From Nitrospirota bacterium (GTDB lineage: Bacteria; Nitrospirota; Nitrospiria; Nitrospirales; UBA8639), in contig RFGF01000088.1 in assembly GCA_003695915.1 (NCBI GenBank), positions 48,393-112,392 of the forward strand: a DNA stretch of 64,000 nt. The letters run 5' to 3'. The notes under the pieces were generated by a model. It was given only the letters and a program-made list of their open reading frames with translations, did no database searches and was not told the DNA's origin. The position numbers were made by a program, and so were the translations under genes. Of this stretch, positions 56,379 through 64,000 are shown piece after piece; within the stretch, counting starts at the first letter, position 1, and every line of letters starts with the position of its first letter.

Positions 56379-57764
56379 ATGGAAATGGAACGTACAGGCG
56401 TATTGATCGTAGACGATGATCCGGATATGCGCAATCTTTTGCAGGATATTTTGCAAGATCATCGCTACCACGTGGTCATGGCAGCCAATGGGCAGGAAGC
56501 CTTGCGCCAGCTGGATGCCGAAGATTGTCGAGTCGTGGTGAGCGATCTTCGGATGAAAGGCATGGATGGATTGGAGCTGCTCCATCACGTGACGACCAAG
56601 CATCCCGAATGCAACGTGATCATCATGACGGCGTTCGGTACGGTCGAGACCGCGGTTGAGGCGATGAAGCAAGGTGCCTTCGATTATCTGACCAAACCCA
56701 TTAAAACAGAGGAACTCTTGGTCACGGTGGACAAGGCGATGCGGGAAGCATTGCTGCGCCGGGAAGTCGAACAGCTTCGACGGCAGGTCAGCCGAGAATA
56801 TGCCTTCGATCAAATCCTAGGAAAAAGCAAGCCCATGCGCGAGCTGTTCGAGTTGATTCGTCGGGTGGCCGATTCGCAAACCAATATTTTGCTGACTGGC
56901 GAAAGTGGAACCGGAAAAGAACTGGTCGCCAAAGCCATCCATTTTAATAGCCAACGGAAATCGGCTCCGTTCGTGCCGGTCAATTGTGCGGCCATCCCGG
57001 AACTGCTCTTGGAGAGCGAATTGTTCGGACACGTGAAAGGGGCCTTTACGGATGCCAAAATTGACAAGCGCGGCTTGTTCGAAGAGGCCCAGGGCGGCAC
57101 GTTATTCTTGGATGAAATCAGCGAAATGTCCATGATGCTCCAAGCCAAGCTGCTTCGTGCGGTGCAAGAACGCGAGATTCGCCGTGTCGGAGCCACGCGA
57201 TCCATTCCTATCGATGTGCGCATTATTGCCGCGACGAACGTGAAACTGGCCGAAGAAGTCAAAGCCAAGCGGTTTCGCGAAGATCTGTATTACCGGTTGA
57301 ACGTCATCGAATTGCGTCTCCCGCCCCTTCGGGAGCGCAAAGAGGATATTCCCTTGCTGGTGCAAGGCTTGTTGAGCCGCAGCCAGGCTGCGAAAGAAAA
57401 AGGCATCGAGGGCCTGACGGAACCCGCCTTGGCGCGGCTGATCGATTACGATTGGCCGGGAAACGTCCGGGAATTGGAAAACGTCATCGAGCGGGCTGCG
57501 ACGCTCGCGCGGGAGAAACGCATCACGCTGGAGGATTTGCCCCCGACGATTCGCGATGTGCAAGGCGAAGGGCAGATGGTCGAGGACGCGGCTGAACGCT
57601 TGCTCCCGTTGGAGGACCTCGAGCGCACCTATATTCGGCGAATTCTCGACAAAATGGGCGGCAATAAATACCGTGCGGCTCAAGTGCTCGGCATCGATCG
57701 CAAGACGCTGTATCGGAAGCTGGGAGAGATGGGCAATAAAGAACGAGAGAAGCAGCCGCAATAA
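56379..57764 (+). CDS. NtrC-family sigma-54-dependent response regulator
   Basis: A 461-aa activator: receiver (about 1-125, phospho-accepting Asp56 in VVVSDLRMKGMDG), AAA+ domain (about 145-380; Walker A GESGTGKE, sigma-54 contact loop GAFTDA, GTLFLDEIS) and a C-terminal Fis-type HTH (AAQVLGIDRKTLYRKL). The loop reads GAFTDA instead of GAFTGA. The next gene is its likely cognate kinase, starting 106 bp downstream. Target promoters cannot be told. Confidence 0.95.
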   Translation: MEMERTGVLIVDDDPDMRNLLQDILQDHRYHVVMAANGQEALRQLDAEDCRVVVSDLRMKGMDGLELLHHVTTKHPECNVIIMTAFGTVETAVEAMKQGAFDYLTKPIKTEELLVTVDKAMREALLRREVEQLRRQVSREYAFDQILGKSKPMRELFELIRRVADSQTNILLTGESGTGKELVAKAIHFNSQRKSAPFVPVNCAAIPELLLESELFGHVKGAFTDAKIDKRGLFEEAQGGTLFLDEISEMSMMLQAKLLRAVQEREIRRVGATRSIPIDVRIIAATNVKLAEEVKAKRFREDLYYRLNVIELRLPPLRERKEDIPLLVQGLLSRSQAAKEKGIEGLTEPALARLIDYDWPGNVRELENVIERAATLAREKRITLEDLPPTIRDVQGEGQMVEDAAERLLPLEDLERTYIRRILDKMGGNKYRAAQVLGIDRKTLYRKLGEMGNKEREKQPQ

Positions 57765-57870
57765 TCCAGATTATCATTTACCGGTCTCAGCAAAAGGGTC
57801 ACGCGATGGCGTTTGCCGCATAATCGAGAACGGCGTCGGATCAGGATACAAGCGCATCGGTGAGAGGTGT

Positions 57871-59814
57871 ATGGACGGTCGGCCGACCAACGATCAACTT
57901 TCCAAAGAACTCGAACGATTGCGAGCGGAACTGGCCGAACTGCGAGCTATCCAAGCTATCCGTCATCGCACTGAAGCGGACTTGGAAACGGTCGAACTGC
58001 AGCTTGCTGGGATTATTCATTCCGCGATGGATGCGATTATCACCGTCGATCGGAATCAGCGTATCGTCCTCTTCAATGCGGCGGCGGAGGCTACATTCGG
58101 ATACTCTGCGCAGGAGATCTTGGGAGAACCGCTCGATCGCTTGATCCCCGAACGATATCGTCAGGTGCATCGCGAGCACCTACAGCGGTTCGGCGAGACA
58201 CATGTCACGAACCGTCGAATGGGGTCGTTGGGAGAAATTTGCGGATTGCGCCGCACGGGAGAAGAGTTTCCAATCGAAGCCTCAATTTCCCAAGTCACGG
58301 TAGGAGAAAATAAATTTTTTACCGTTATTCTGCGCGATGTGACCGAACGGAAACAGGCCGAGCAACGGATTGCCCGTTTGGGACGTCTTCTGGATGAGTC
58401 CATCAACGAAATTTATCTCTTCGAGGCGGAGACCTTACGATTCGTTCAAGTCAATCGGGGTGGACGGAACAATCTCGGATATTCGTTCGAAGAATTACAA
58501 ACATTGACCGTACTCGACCTCATGCCCAACATGACGCGGGACACGTTCGAACGCCTCGTCCAGCCGCTCCGTACAGGGACACTCCCAAAAGTGTATAGCC
58601 GATCGACGCTTCGACGTCAGGACGGATCTACGTATCCCGTCGATGTGCACATTCAACTCATGGATCGAGAGTCGCCGCCGGTCTTTGTGGCCGTGGCGCT
58701 GGATCTGACGGAGAAGGTCAAAACGGAACAGGCGCTTCAGGAAACGCAGCGGACCCTTGCCACCCTCCTGCACAATTTGCCCGGCATGGCGTACCGGCGC
58801 AAACCAGACGCGCAGTGGACCATGACGTTCGTGAGCCCAGGATGCCGCACGCTGACCGGATACGATCCGGACGCGTTGATCGGCAATCGTCGAGTCTCGT
58901 ATGGACGCGATCTCGTGCTCCCGGAAGATTACGGTCCGTTGGAAGCGCAGATCCAAGCAGCGCTGCGCCAGCGAAAACTTTTTCAGCTTTCCTATCGTGT
59001 CAAAGCGGCGGATGGATCGATCAAATGGGTCTGGGATCAAGGATGCGGAGTCTGGGGAGGCGATGGCGATCTCGTGGCTTTGGAAGGATATGTCGTGGAT
59101 GTCACTCAAGAACGAGCGTTGACGGAGCAATTGCGCAAAGCCGAGCGGCTTGCGGAATTGGGCACGCTCGCTTCGGGTATGGCTCATGAAATCGGAACGC
59201 CCATGAATGTCATCCTGGGGCGGGCTGAATTGTTGATGCGAAAAGCGACGGACGAGAGCATGAAGCGGGGGCTGGAGACCATTGTCGCGCAGGTGGAGCG
59301 GATCACCAAAATCATGAACCAGTTGCTCAGCTTCGCGCGGAAGCGGCCGATGGAACGGCGCCCGATCGATCTCGCTTCGGTCGTGACCGACGTGTTGGAT
59401 GTTGTTCAGGAACGACTCAAAAAACATCGGATCGAAGTAGAAACCGCACTCAATCCATCGACGCCAAAGGTATTGGCCGATGCGGATCAGATGAGTCAGG
59501 TCTTATTGAATCTGATCATCAACGCCTGCCATGCCATGCCAGATGGCGGCACGCTCCGAATCGGACTCGAGCCGTGTGGTCACATGGTCGAGTTGACGGT
59601 CGCCGACACAGGCTGCGGGATTCCGGAAACCCATCTCTCGAAAGTGTTCGATCCGTTTTTCACGACCAAAGCGGCGGGAGAGGGCACAGGGTTAGGATTG
59701 ACTGTGGTGCATGGCATTGTGCAAGAGCACGAAGGGACGATTTCCGTGGCCAGTAGACCTGGGCAGGGAACGACATTTCGCATCAAGCTCCCGATTTGCC
59801 CGGCGGATTCCTGA
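57871..59814 (+). CDS. PAS-domain histidine kinase, partner of the NtrC-like regulator
   Basis: A 647-aa soluble kinase: coiled coil (about 5-45), three PAS-type domains (about 45-170, 175-300, 300-415), HisKA with His439 (AHEIGTPMNVI), HATPase with NLIINACHAMPDGG, DTGCGIP and GEGTGLGLTVVHG. The H-box is of the NtrB type. ATG 57871 was chosen, with GAGAGG upstream; the frame is open much further up but overlaps the regulator gene in another frame and reads as non-protein. Confidence 0.93.
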   Translation: MDGRPTNDQLSKELERLRAELAELRAIQAIRHRTEADLETVELQLAGIIHSAMDAIITVDRNQRIVLFNAAAEATFGYSAQEILGEPLDRLIPERYRQVHREHLQRFGETHVTNRRMGSLGEICGLRRTGEEFPIEASISQVTVGENKFFTVILRDVTERKQAEQRIARLGRLLDESINEIYLFEAETLRFVQVNRGGRNNLGYSFEELQTLTVLDLMPNMTRDTFERLVQPLRTGTLPKVYSRSTLRRQDGSTYPVDVHIQLMDRESPPVFVAVALDLTEKVKTEQALQETQRTLATLLHNLPGMAYRRKPDAQWTMTFVSPGCRTLTGYDPDALIGNRRVSYGRDLVLPEDYGPLEAQIQAALRQRKLFQLSYRVKAADGSIKWVWDQGCGVWGGDGDLVALEGYVVDVTQERALTEQLRKAERLAELGTLASGMAHEIGTPMNVILGRAELLMRKATDESMKRGLETIVAQVERITKIMNQLLSFARKRPMERRPIDLASVVTDVLDVVQERLKKHRIEVETALNPSTPKVLADADQMSQVLLNLIINACHAMPDGGTLRIGLEPCGHMVELTVADTGCGIPETHLSKVFDPFFTTKAAGEGTGLGLTVVHGIVQEHEGTISVASRPGQGTTFRIKLPICPADS

Positions 59815-59929
59815 AGGTCCGACAAACGCCATGTTCCACAGGTATGGCTCTGGACACTGTCGAATCTCGCCGATCGTCCGTCAAACATTGCCGAACGCTC
59901 CGTCCCGGAGACCGCAACCGTGAACAGGG

Positions 59930-61174
59930 TTATTTCGCGATAGTGATGCCGGGTGTGAGCACTTTGGAGACATCCGTCACGGTCATCTGGAAGATCCGAT
60001 ACAGTAGGGAAAAGGTCTGAAAGTCCCACGATGAAGGAGATCCGGTCTGAGGATCTCCGAGCCAAAAAGATTCTCCGTGATAAGAAATATGCAGCGTGTC
60101 GTCCGAGGACGATGTGGGGCCGACACCGATCGAGAGCGTCTTGTCGGGGTTTTCTCGAACCGGCCCGGTCCGCGGATCGGGATCGACATGGTATTCGGGA
60201 AGCCGCCGAATACCCTCGCCGAGAAACGCCAGGATTTCTTGAAAGCTGCGGAGCCGAAAATGTCCACGAAAGACAAAAGCGCCCCCAGGATATTCTGGCC
60301 GAATGTCAACGAGGACGACATTGGATGGCAGGGCGCCCACCTGCAGATTCCATGCCTTGCGTTCGGCATTGGAAAGGCGATCCCCGGGGAAATTGGTCAG
60401 TGCCAATCGGCCTTTGACGAGTTTGCGTAACTGATAGCGCCCATCGTTGACAGCAATCCATTCGTATCCTTGGCCCAATGCCTGGAGAATATCCATCGAT
60501 GTGGGTGCGCGTTCTACAGGAACAGCCGTCACGTCGTAATAGTCCAATGGAATCACATAGAGGTGGTGCTGGAGCTGGAGCGCATGCAGATGGAGCACCA
60601 TTTGTCGAAAGCGTTCGTATTCTTCGGGATGACGCGGCGTGTTGAGATAAATCTGAGAGCCTTGTGCGTCTTCGACTTCGATGCCCCGGGCAATCAGCCG
60701 CAACAGCATCTGAAGGTTTTGTCCTTGGAGCAAGAGAAACTTGAATTTTTCTGCGTCGATCGGGGTCAAGAGGCGTTGAGTAAACTCCTCTCCTTGGATA
60801 GGAATAATGCTGATCGTCGGACTTTCCGCCACGCTCGTCCCGAAATCCAACGTATAGGTATTGGGGTTCAACGCCGTACCCCCGCCTTCGAGCAAGCGAG
60901 TGGTAAATCCGGCATTGGCACGGAAATCGAAGGTCGCCGCGATATTCGACGTCACGGTGAAATGTGGCGGTTGATGACGTTCGAGTCGAGCGATGTTGAG
61001 CAAGAGGAGTTCCTTTTCTGCCTGAACGACGTGGCGATCATATGCCACCATGGCCTGGTTCAAGGCAATCGGGCTGAGACATCCTCCGCTTTCCAACAGG
61101 CAGGCGAGGAGCACCAACGCCTTTCCCCACGCTCGCCATGCGAAAAGCCCCTCGGGTAAGCGATGCCCGTCCAC
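59930..61174 (-). CDS. Predicted lipoprotein of unknown function
   Basis: A 414-aa exported protein. From GTG 61174 the signal contains two Arg and a Lys, then the core ALVLLACLLE and a lipobox-like SGGC (Cys at about 31). The mature part has no recognised domain; it includes a helix with KELLLLNIARLERHQPPHFTV and beta-rich stretches (DFRANAGFTTRLLEGG, ISIIPIQGEEF). The start codon is uncertain since it falls right behind a terminator-like hairpin. It has no clear partner. Confidence 0.65.
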   Translation of the reverse strand: MDGHRLPEGLFAWRAWGKALVLLACLLESGGCLSPIALNQAMVAYDRHVVQAEKELLLLNIARLERHQPPHFTVTSNIAATFDFRANAGFTTRLLEGGGTALNPNTYTLDFGTSVAESPTISIIPIQGEEFTQRLLTPIDAEKFKFLLLQGQNLQMLLRLIARGIEVEDAQGSQIYLNTPRHPEEYERFRQMVLHLHALQLQHHLYVIPLDYYDVTAVPVERAPTSMDILQALGQGYEWIAVNDGRYQLRKLVKGRLALTNFPGDRLSNAERKAWNLQVGALPSNVVLVDIRPEYPGGAFVFRGHFRLRSFQEILAFLGEGIRRLPEYHVDPDPRTGPVRENPDKTLSIGVGPTSSSDDTLHISYHGESFWLGDPQTGSPSSWDFQTFSLLYRIFQMTVTDVSKVLTPGITIAK

Positions 61175-61212
61175 AAAAAAACCGCATGCCCTGAAGCCTG
61201 GACATGCGGTTT
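61175..61212 (-). terminator. Intrinsic terminator after the 48-aa membrane peptide gene
   Basis: Reverse-strand hairpin AAACCGCATG/CATGCGGTTT followed by seven Ts, 30 bp after the stop of the gene at 61243-61389. The presumed start of the lipoprotein gene directly follows the T-run. Confidence 0.75.
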
Positions 61213-61242
61213 GATCGTCGAATCGTCGTGCCTTCACGTAGC

Positions 61243-61389
61243 TTAGGCGGCTTTCTTTTCTTCCGTTTGATGAGAGTTCATGGGTGGGGTATGGATCCGT
61301 TCTTCCTCTCGATAAGAAGCCCAGATTGCTCCAGCCCACGTGAGGAACATTATCGCCAACATGGCCATCGTTGCTTCAAACAACATCAT
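61243..61389 (-). CDS. 48-aa single-pass membrane peptide
   Basis: Short gene with an AAAGGAGGG ribosome site three to six bases before its start (two successive ATG at 61389 and 61386). The product has one hydrophobic helix (about 6-26, AMLAIMFLTWAGAIW) followed by an acidic/basic tail rich in Glu and Lys (SYREEERIH, TEEKKAA). It resembles small subunits of the CydX/CcoQ type in build, but no sequence link can be claimed. An intrinsic terminator follows. Confidence 0.7.
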   Translation of the reverse strand: MMLFEATMAMLAIMFLTWAGAIWASYREEERIHTPPMNSHQTEEKKAA

Positions 61390-61699
61390 TCATCCCTCCT
61401 TTCTCTGCAAAGTTCGCTAGCTGTCATGAATAATTCCGTCGTTGAACGATGGCGATGATGGGTATAAATTCATTTAAAAAATAACGCCTAGCAGAAGAAA
61501 GTCAAGTTGTCGCTCGTATCTCGGCGTTATGACGAAATAATTTTGTTCACAAACCTTGACCATGCGGGATTTCTTTTTATCTGGAGTGTACATCTATTTC
61601 CGAAATCAGAGAGCAGAATGATGGAATCGAATGCGGTGGCAGAAAGAGTTGAGGCTTTTTTCAGACATAATTTTTTGAGTTTTTTAAGGAGGTAATCCA
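61390..61699. other. AT-rich divergent region upstream of degP
   Basis: No gene. It lies between the 48-aa peptide (reverse) and the second DegP gene (forward), is AT-richer than its surroundings and probably holds both promoters. A TTGACC box at 61556-61561 is followed by only a weak -10-like TATCTG. Confidence 0.4.
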
Positions 61700-63223
61700 A
61701 TGATGCCTTTTCGAACGGTGCTCCAACAGCTGCGGTCTCGGCGTGTGTTAACGGTGCTGATCGTATTGGCAGTCGTGGGGCTTGGATGGGGGATCCAAAG
61801 CGGAGGACTTTCTGTGGACAACCAACCGCAACTGGCCACGGCGTCGCCTCCGAAAGTGGTCCCGGTCTCGACCAAGGGAAGTATACGAGATGTGGATGCG
61901 TTCAATCGGCGTCTCATCGAGACGGCCAAACGAGCGATGCCCTCGGTCGTCAATATTTCCGTTCTTTCGACCGCTGAAACGCCGCAACTCTTTCCCTTCC
62001 CGTTTTTTGACGATCCGTTTTTTCGGCGATTTTTCGGCGAGGAATTCGAACGTCGGTTTCGACGCCCCGAGGCTCCAAAAGCGCCGCGCGAACAAGGCGT
62101 GGGATCGGGTGTGATCGTGAGTTCTGACGGATACATCATTACCAACAATCATGTGGTCGAGAACGCTGACGAAATCAGGGTCCTCCTGGCGGATAAACGC
62201 CGATTGACGGCCAAAGTGGTGGGAACCGATCCGAAAACCGATCTTGCCGTGATCAAGGTGGATGCCACAGGGTTGCCGGCGCTTCCATGGGGGGATTCGA
62301 GCAAGCTCGAAGTCGGGGAAATCGTCATGGCCATCGGCAATCCGTTTGGGCTGAATCAAACCGTCACCATGGGGATTATTAGCGCGGTGGGCCGTGCCAA
62401 TGTGGGCATCGTCGATTATGAAGATTTTATTCAGACGGATGCGGCTATCAATCCCGGAAATTCCGGGGGACCGTTGGTCAATCTCAAGGGCGAAGTGATC
62501 GGGATCAACACCGCCATTTTCAGTCGCTCGGGTGGTTATATGGGAATCGGCTTTGCGATTCCCAGCAATATGGCCAAATCGGTTATGAAGAGTCTGATTG
62601 AATACGGCAAAGTCATTCGTGGATGGCTGGGGGTCTCGATTCAAGATCTCACGCCGGAATTGCAGGAGCAATTCGACGCGCCGGATGTGAACGGAGCCTT
62701 GGTCAGCGATGTCGTCGAAGATAGTCCGGCAGACAAAGGCGGCCTCAAACGCGGCGACATCATTCGAACCTACAATGGCACGACCGTGCGCGATTCGCGT
62801 CATCTCAGATCGCTGGTTGCCGAAACAGCTCCGGATACGACGGTTCGCATCGGCGTCTGGCGTGACGGCGAGGAACGCGAACTCACCGTAACGATCGGCG
62901 AGATGCCCAAGGAGATGGCGGGCTTGCGACCAGGCGGCGAAGCTGCCGGCAAGCACGCGCTGGCCGGTGTACGGGTCGAACCTGTCCCTCCCGGACGGAC
63001 AGAAGGCGATGAAGGCGTCATCGTGACCGAGGTGGAGCCTGGCAGCCCGGCGGAGTTTGCAGGTCTTCAAGAAGGCGACATTATTTTGGAAATTAATCGC
63101 CAGCCGATCCGTAGCGTCCGCGATTTCGAACGGATCACCAGCCGGCTCGGGCCGAAGGATCGCGTCTTGGTACTGTTGCAACGAGGACGCGCGACGATCT
63201 TTATTACGATTTCGCCACGGTAA
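61700..63223 (+). CDS. degP: DegP/HtrA-type periplasmic serine protease (paralogue 2)
   Basis: 507 aa. A basic N-terminus and one hydrophobic segment (about 17-33) give export; the protease domain has catalytic His151 (TNNHV), Asp181 (TDLAVI) and Ser255 (GNSGG), followed by two PDZ domains (about 300-395, 415-505). The ribosome site AAGGAGGT is very strong. It is closely similar to the gene at 6088-7608 (for instance the same [14 protein letters not shown] and [12 protein letters not shown]). It sits in a stress cluster with Hsp20 and Usp genes, which suggests use under envelope stress. Confidence 0.95.
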   Translation: MMPFRTVLQQLRSRRVLTVLIVLAVVGLGWGIQSGGLSVDNQPQLATASPPKVVPVSTKGSIRDVDAFNRRLIETAKRAMPSVVNISVLSTAETPQLFPFPFFDDPFFRRFFGEEFERRFRRPEAPKAPREQGVGSGVIVSSDGYIITNNHVVENADEIRVLLADKRRLTAKVVGTDPKTDLAVIKVDATGLPALPWGDSSKLEVGEIVMAIGNPFGLNQTVTMGIISAVGRANVGIVDYEDFIQTDAAINPGNSGGPLVNLKGEVIGINTAIFSRSGGYMGIGFAIPSNMAKSVMKSLIEYGKVIRGWLGVSIQDLTPELQEQFDAPDVNGALVSDVVEDSPADKGGLKRGDIIRTYNGTTVRDSRHLRSLVAETAPDTTVRIGVWRDGEERELTVTIGEMPKEMAGLRPGGEAAGKHALAGVRVEPVPPGRTEGDEGVIVTEVEPGSPAEFAGLQEGDIILEINRQPIRSVRDFERITSRLGPKDRVLVLLQRGRATIFITISPR

Positions 63224-63263
63224 ACGTTCAGCTGAGATCTAGCCTTGAGAAGGAGGATCAATC

Positions 63264-63632
63264 ATGGGACTGAAAGATGATTTGCGGCAAAAAATGGAAA
63301 CGCAACTCGCCGAATGGGATGCTTCCCTCGAACGGTTTCGGGAACGGCTCAAAGAATTGCAGGCTAAAGCCGAGCAGCTCGAAGGCCAGGCCAAAACAGA
63401 ATGCCAGGAACTCGTGAGCAAGGCCAAAGACATGATCCATGAACTCGAAACCAAGCTCGAAGCAGGCAGGAAGGAGCTCGAACGGGTGAAAGAGGCGACG
63501 GATGAAGCCTGGGAAGACCTGAAAGCCAATATCCAATCGGCCTGGGATCGGGCGAAATCGGGCATCGAGGCTGGATGGGCACGTCTCAAGGAGGCGCTCG
63601 ACCAGGCCTCGTCAAAGTTGAAATCATCCTAG
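63264..63632 (+). CDS. Alpha-helical coiled-coil protein, 122 aa
   Basis: Small, highly charged protein predicted to be almost wholly helical, with heptad-like spacing (LAEWDASLERFRERLKEL in the first third, and similar later). No signal peptide or membrane segment. It has a strong GGAGGA ribosome site and follows degP by 40 bp, so it may share its transcript. The stop overlaps that of the CBS gene tail to tail. Function unknown. Confidence 0.75.
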   Translation: MGLKDDLRQKMETQLAEWDASLERFRERLKELQAKAEQLEGQAKTECQELVSKAKDMIHELETKLEAGRKELERVKEATDEAWEDLKANIQSAWDRAKSGIEAGWARLKEALDQASSKLKSS

Positions 63633-64000
63633 CGATCAGGTGGAGTTTCGATGATCTGGCGTTCTTCGCGGTGCATCTTAAAAAGCGCGAGCACGTAAGC
63701 GAGGATCGCCTGCGCTGACAGGATACCTAGACAGCGATGATGGTCGTCCATGATCGGGAGATGGCGATAACGGCCGAGCGCCATTTCCCGCAGGGCAAAA
63801 GCCAAGGAATGGTTTGGGGTTAATGTGACAGGAGAAGCCGTCATGACGGATGTAACCGGGGTGGTTTCGAGATCCCGGTCGTGCAAGGCCACACGATACA
63901 GATAGTCCCGCTCAGTGACAATTCCCATCACCTGTTCACGTTCGGCAACCAAGACCGCACCGGCTTTGCGCTCGCGCATGAGGTGAAGCACCTCTTGGAG
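63629..64000 (-). CDS. CBS-domain protein, cut by the right edge
   Basis: At least 124 residues visible, without a start codon inside the window: the frame continues to the edge (LQEVLHLMRERKAGAV). Two CBS motifs are seen, the first with AVLVAEREQVMGIVTERDYLYRV in parts and the second with PVTLTPNHSLAFALREMALGRYRHLPIMDDHHRCLGIL in parts. CBS pairs bind adenosine nucleotides and sense energy charge. It converges on the coiled-coil gene, sharing the four bases CTAG at 63629-63632 as both stops. Confidence 0.85.
   Translation of the reverse strand, partial: LQEVLHLMRERKAGAVLVAEREQVMGIVTERDYLYRVALHDRDLETTPVTSVMTASPVTLTPNHSLAFALREMALGRYRHLPIMDDHHRCLGILSAQAILAYVLALFKMHREERQIIETPPDR

Noticed and set aside
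61748..63181. Long open frame on the reverse strand opposite the second DegP gene
   Set aside because: It mirrors the codons of a clear protease gene, has no domain signs and no ribosome site.
1..64000. CRISPR array, insertion sequence, prophage or integrase
   Set aside because: No regularly spaced repeats, transposase-like or integrase-like frames, or target-site duplications were seen.

Overview
The window looks like a chromosomal stretch of a Gram-negative, free-living bacterium with G+C in the mid to upper fifties (estimated by eye). An outer membrane is implied by a secretin and several lipoproteins. The genes present are a group 3b [NiFe] hydrogenase, a pyruvoyl arginine decarboxylase, a deoxyhypusine-synthase-like protein, an orphan LarE, many two-component and HD-GYP proteins, and an ATP synthase F0 block without F1. 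This combination fits Nitrospirota best, in particular a Nitrospira; group 3b hydrogenases are known from comammox Nitrospira. The assignment is an inference from gene content and protein style. No rRNA or species marker is present.

Region 1 (1-18.3 kb) is mostly housekeeping. It holds a sensor kinase cut by the left edge, a tiny Lys-rich peptide gene, aroE-aroK-MEKHLA overlapping head to tail, glucokinase, rpiA, a DegP-type protease and tRNA-Glu(CTC). These are followed by a DHS-like enzyme, a DsbA-like thioredoxin, an aldehyde dehydrogenase and PvlArgDC. The reverse strand carries exonuclease III, a DUF2726 protein, AnmK and a GNAT acetyltransferase. The forward strand then has an esterase and a BolA-monothiol glutaredoxin pair. 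Region 2 (18.5-22.3 kb) is an MSHA-pilus-like fragment: a TPR lipoprotein, an MshL-like secretin and an MshN-like TPR protein.

Region 3 (22.3-26.3 kb) is a decayed locus. A ~2.9-kb gene for an exported beta-propeller/cytochrome-c-like protein is broken by several frameshifts and three in-frame stops. Region 4 (26.3-39.6 kb) is a dense signalling island: three HD-GYP proteins, two large hybrid histidine kinases and a pentapeptide-repeat protein, with no GGDEF protein in view. Two receiver domains here have lost the phospho-accepting Asp.

Region 5 (39.5-46.0 kb) contains SuhB, a second tiny Lys-rich peptide gene and a HARE-HTH-like protein next to a very AT-rich island. It continues with overlapping rlmN-larE and a reverse-strand ATP synthase operon (AtpI/Z-like, a, c, b). 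Region 6 (46.2-52.4 kb) is the bidirectional [NiFe] hydrogenase operon (beta, gamma, delta, alpha and maturation protease). It is preceded by a perfect 14-bp tandem repeat and an unknown 451-aa protein.

Region 7 (52.4-64 kb) is a stress block: two tandem-domain universal stress proteins, Hsp20, a LOG-family protein, an NtrC/NtrB-like pair, an unknown lipoprotein and a 48-aa membrane peptide. It ends with a second DegP, a coiled-coil protein and a CBS protein cut by the right edge. I saw no insertion sequence, phage gene or CRISPR array.
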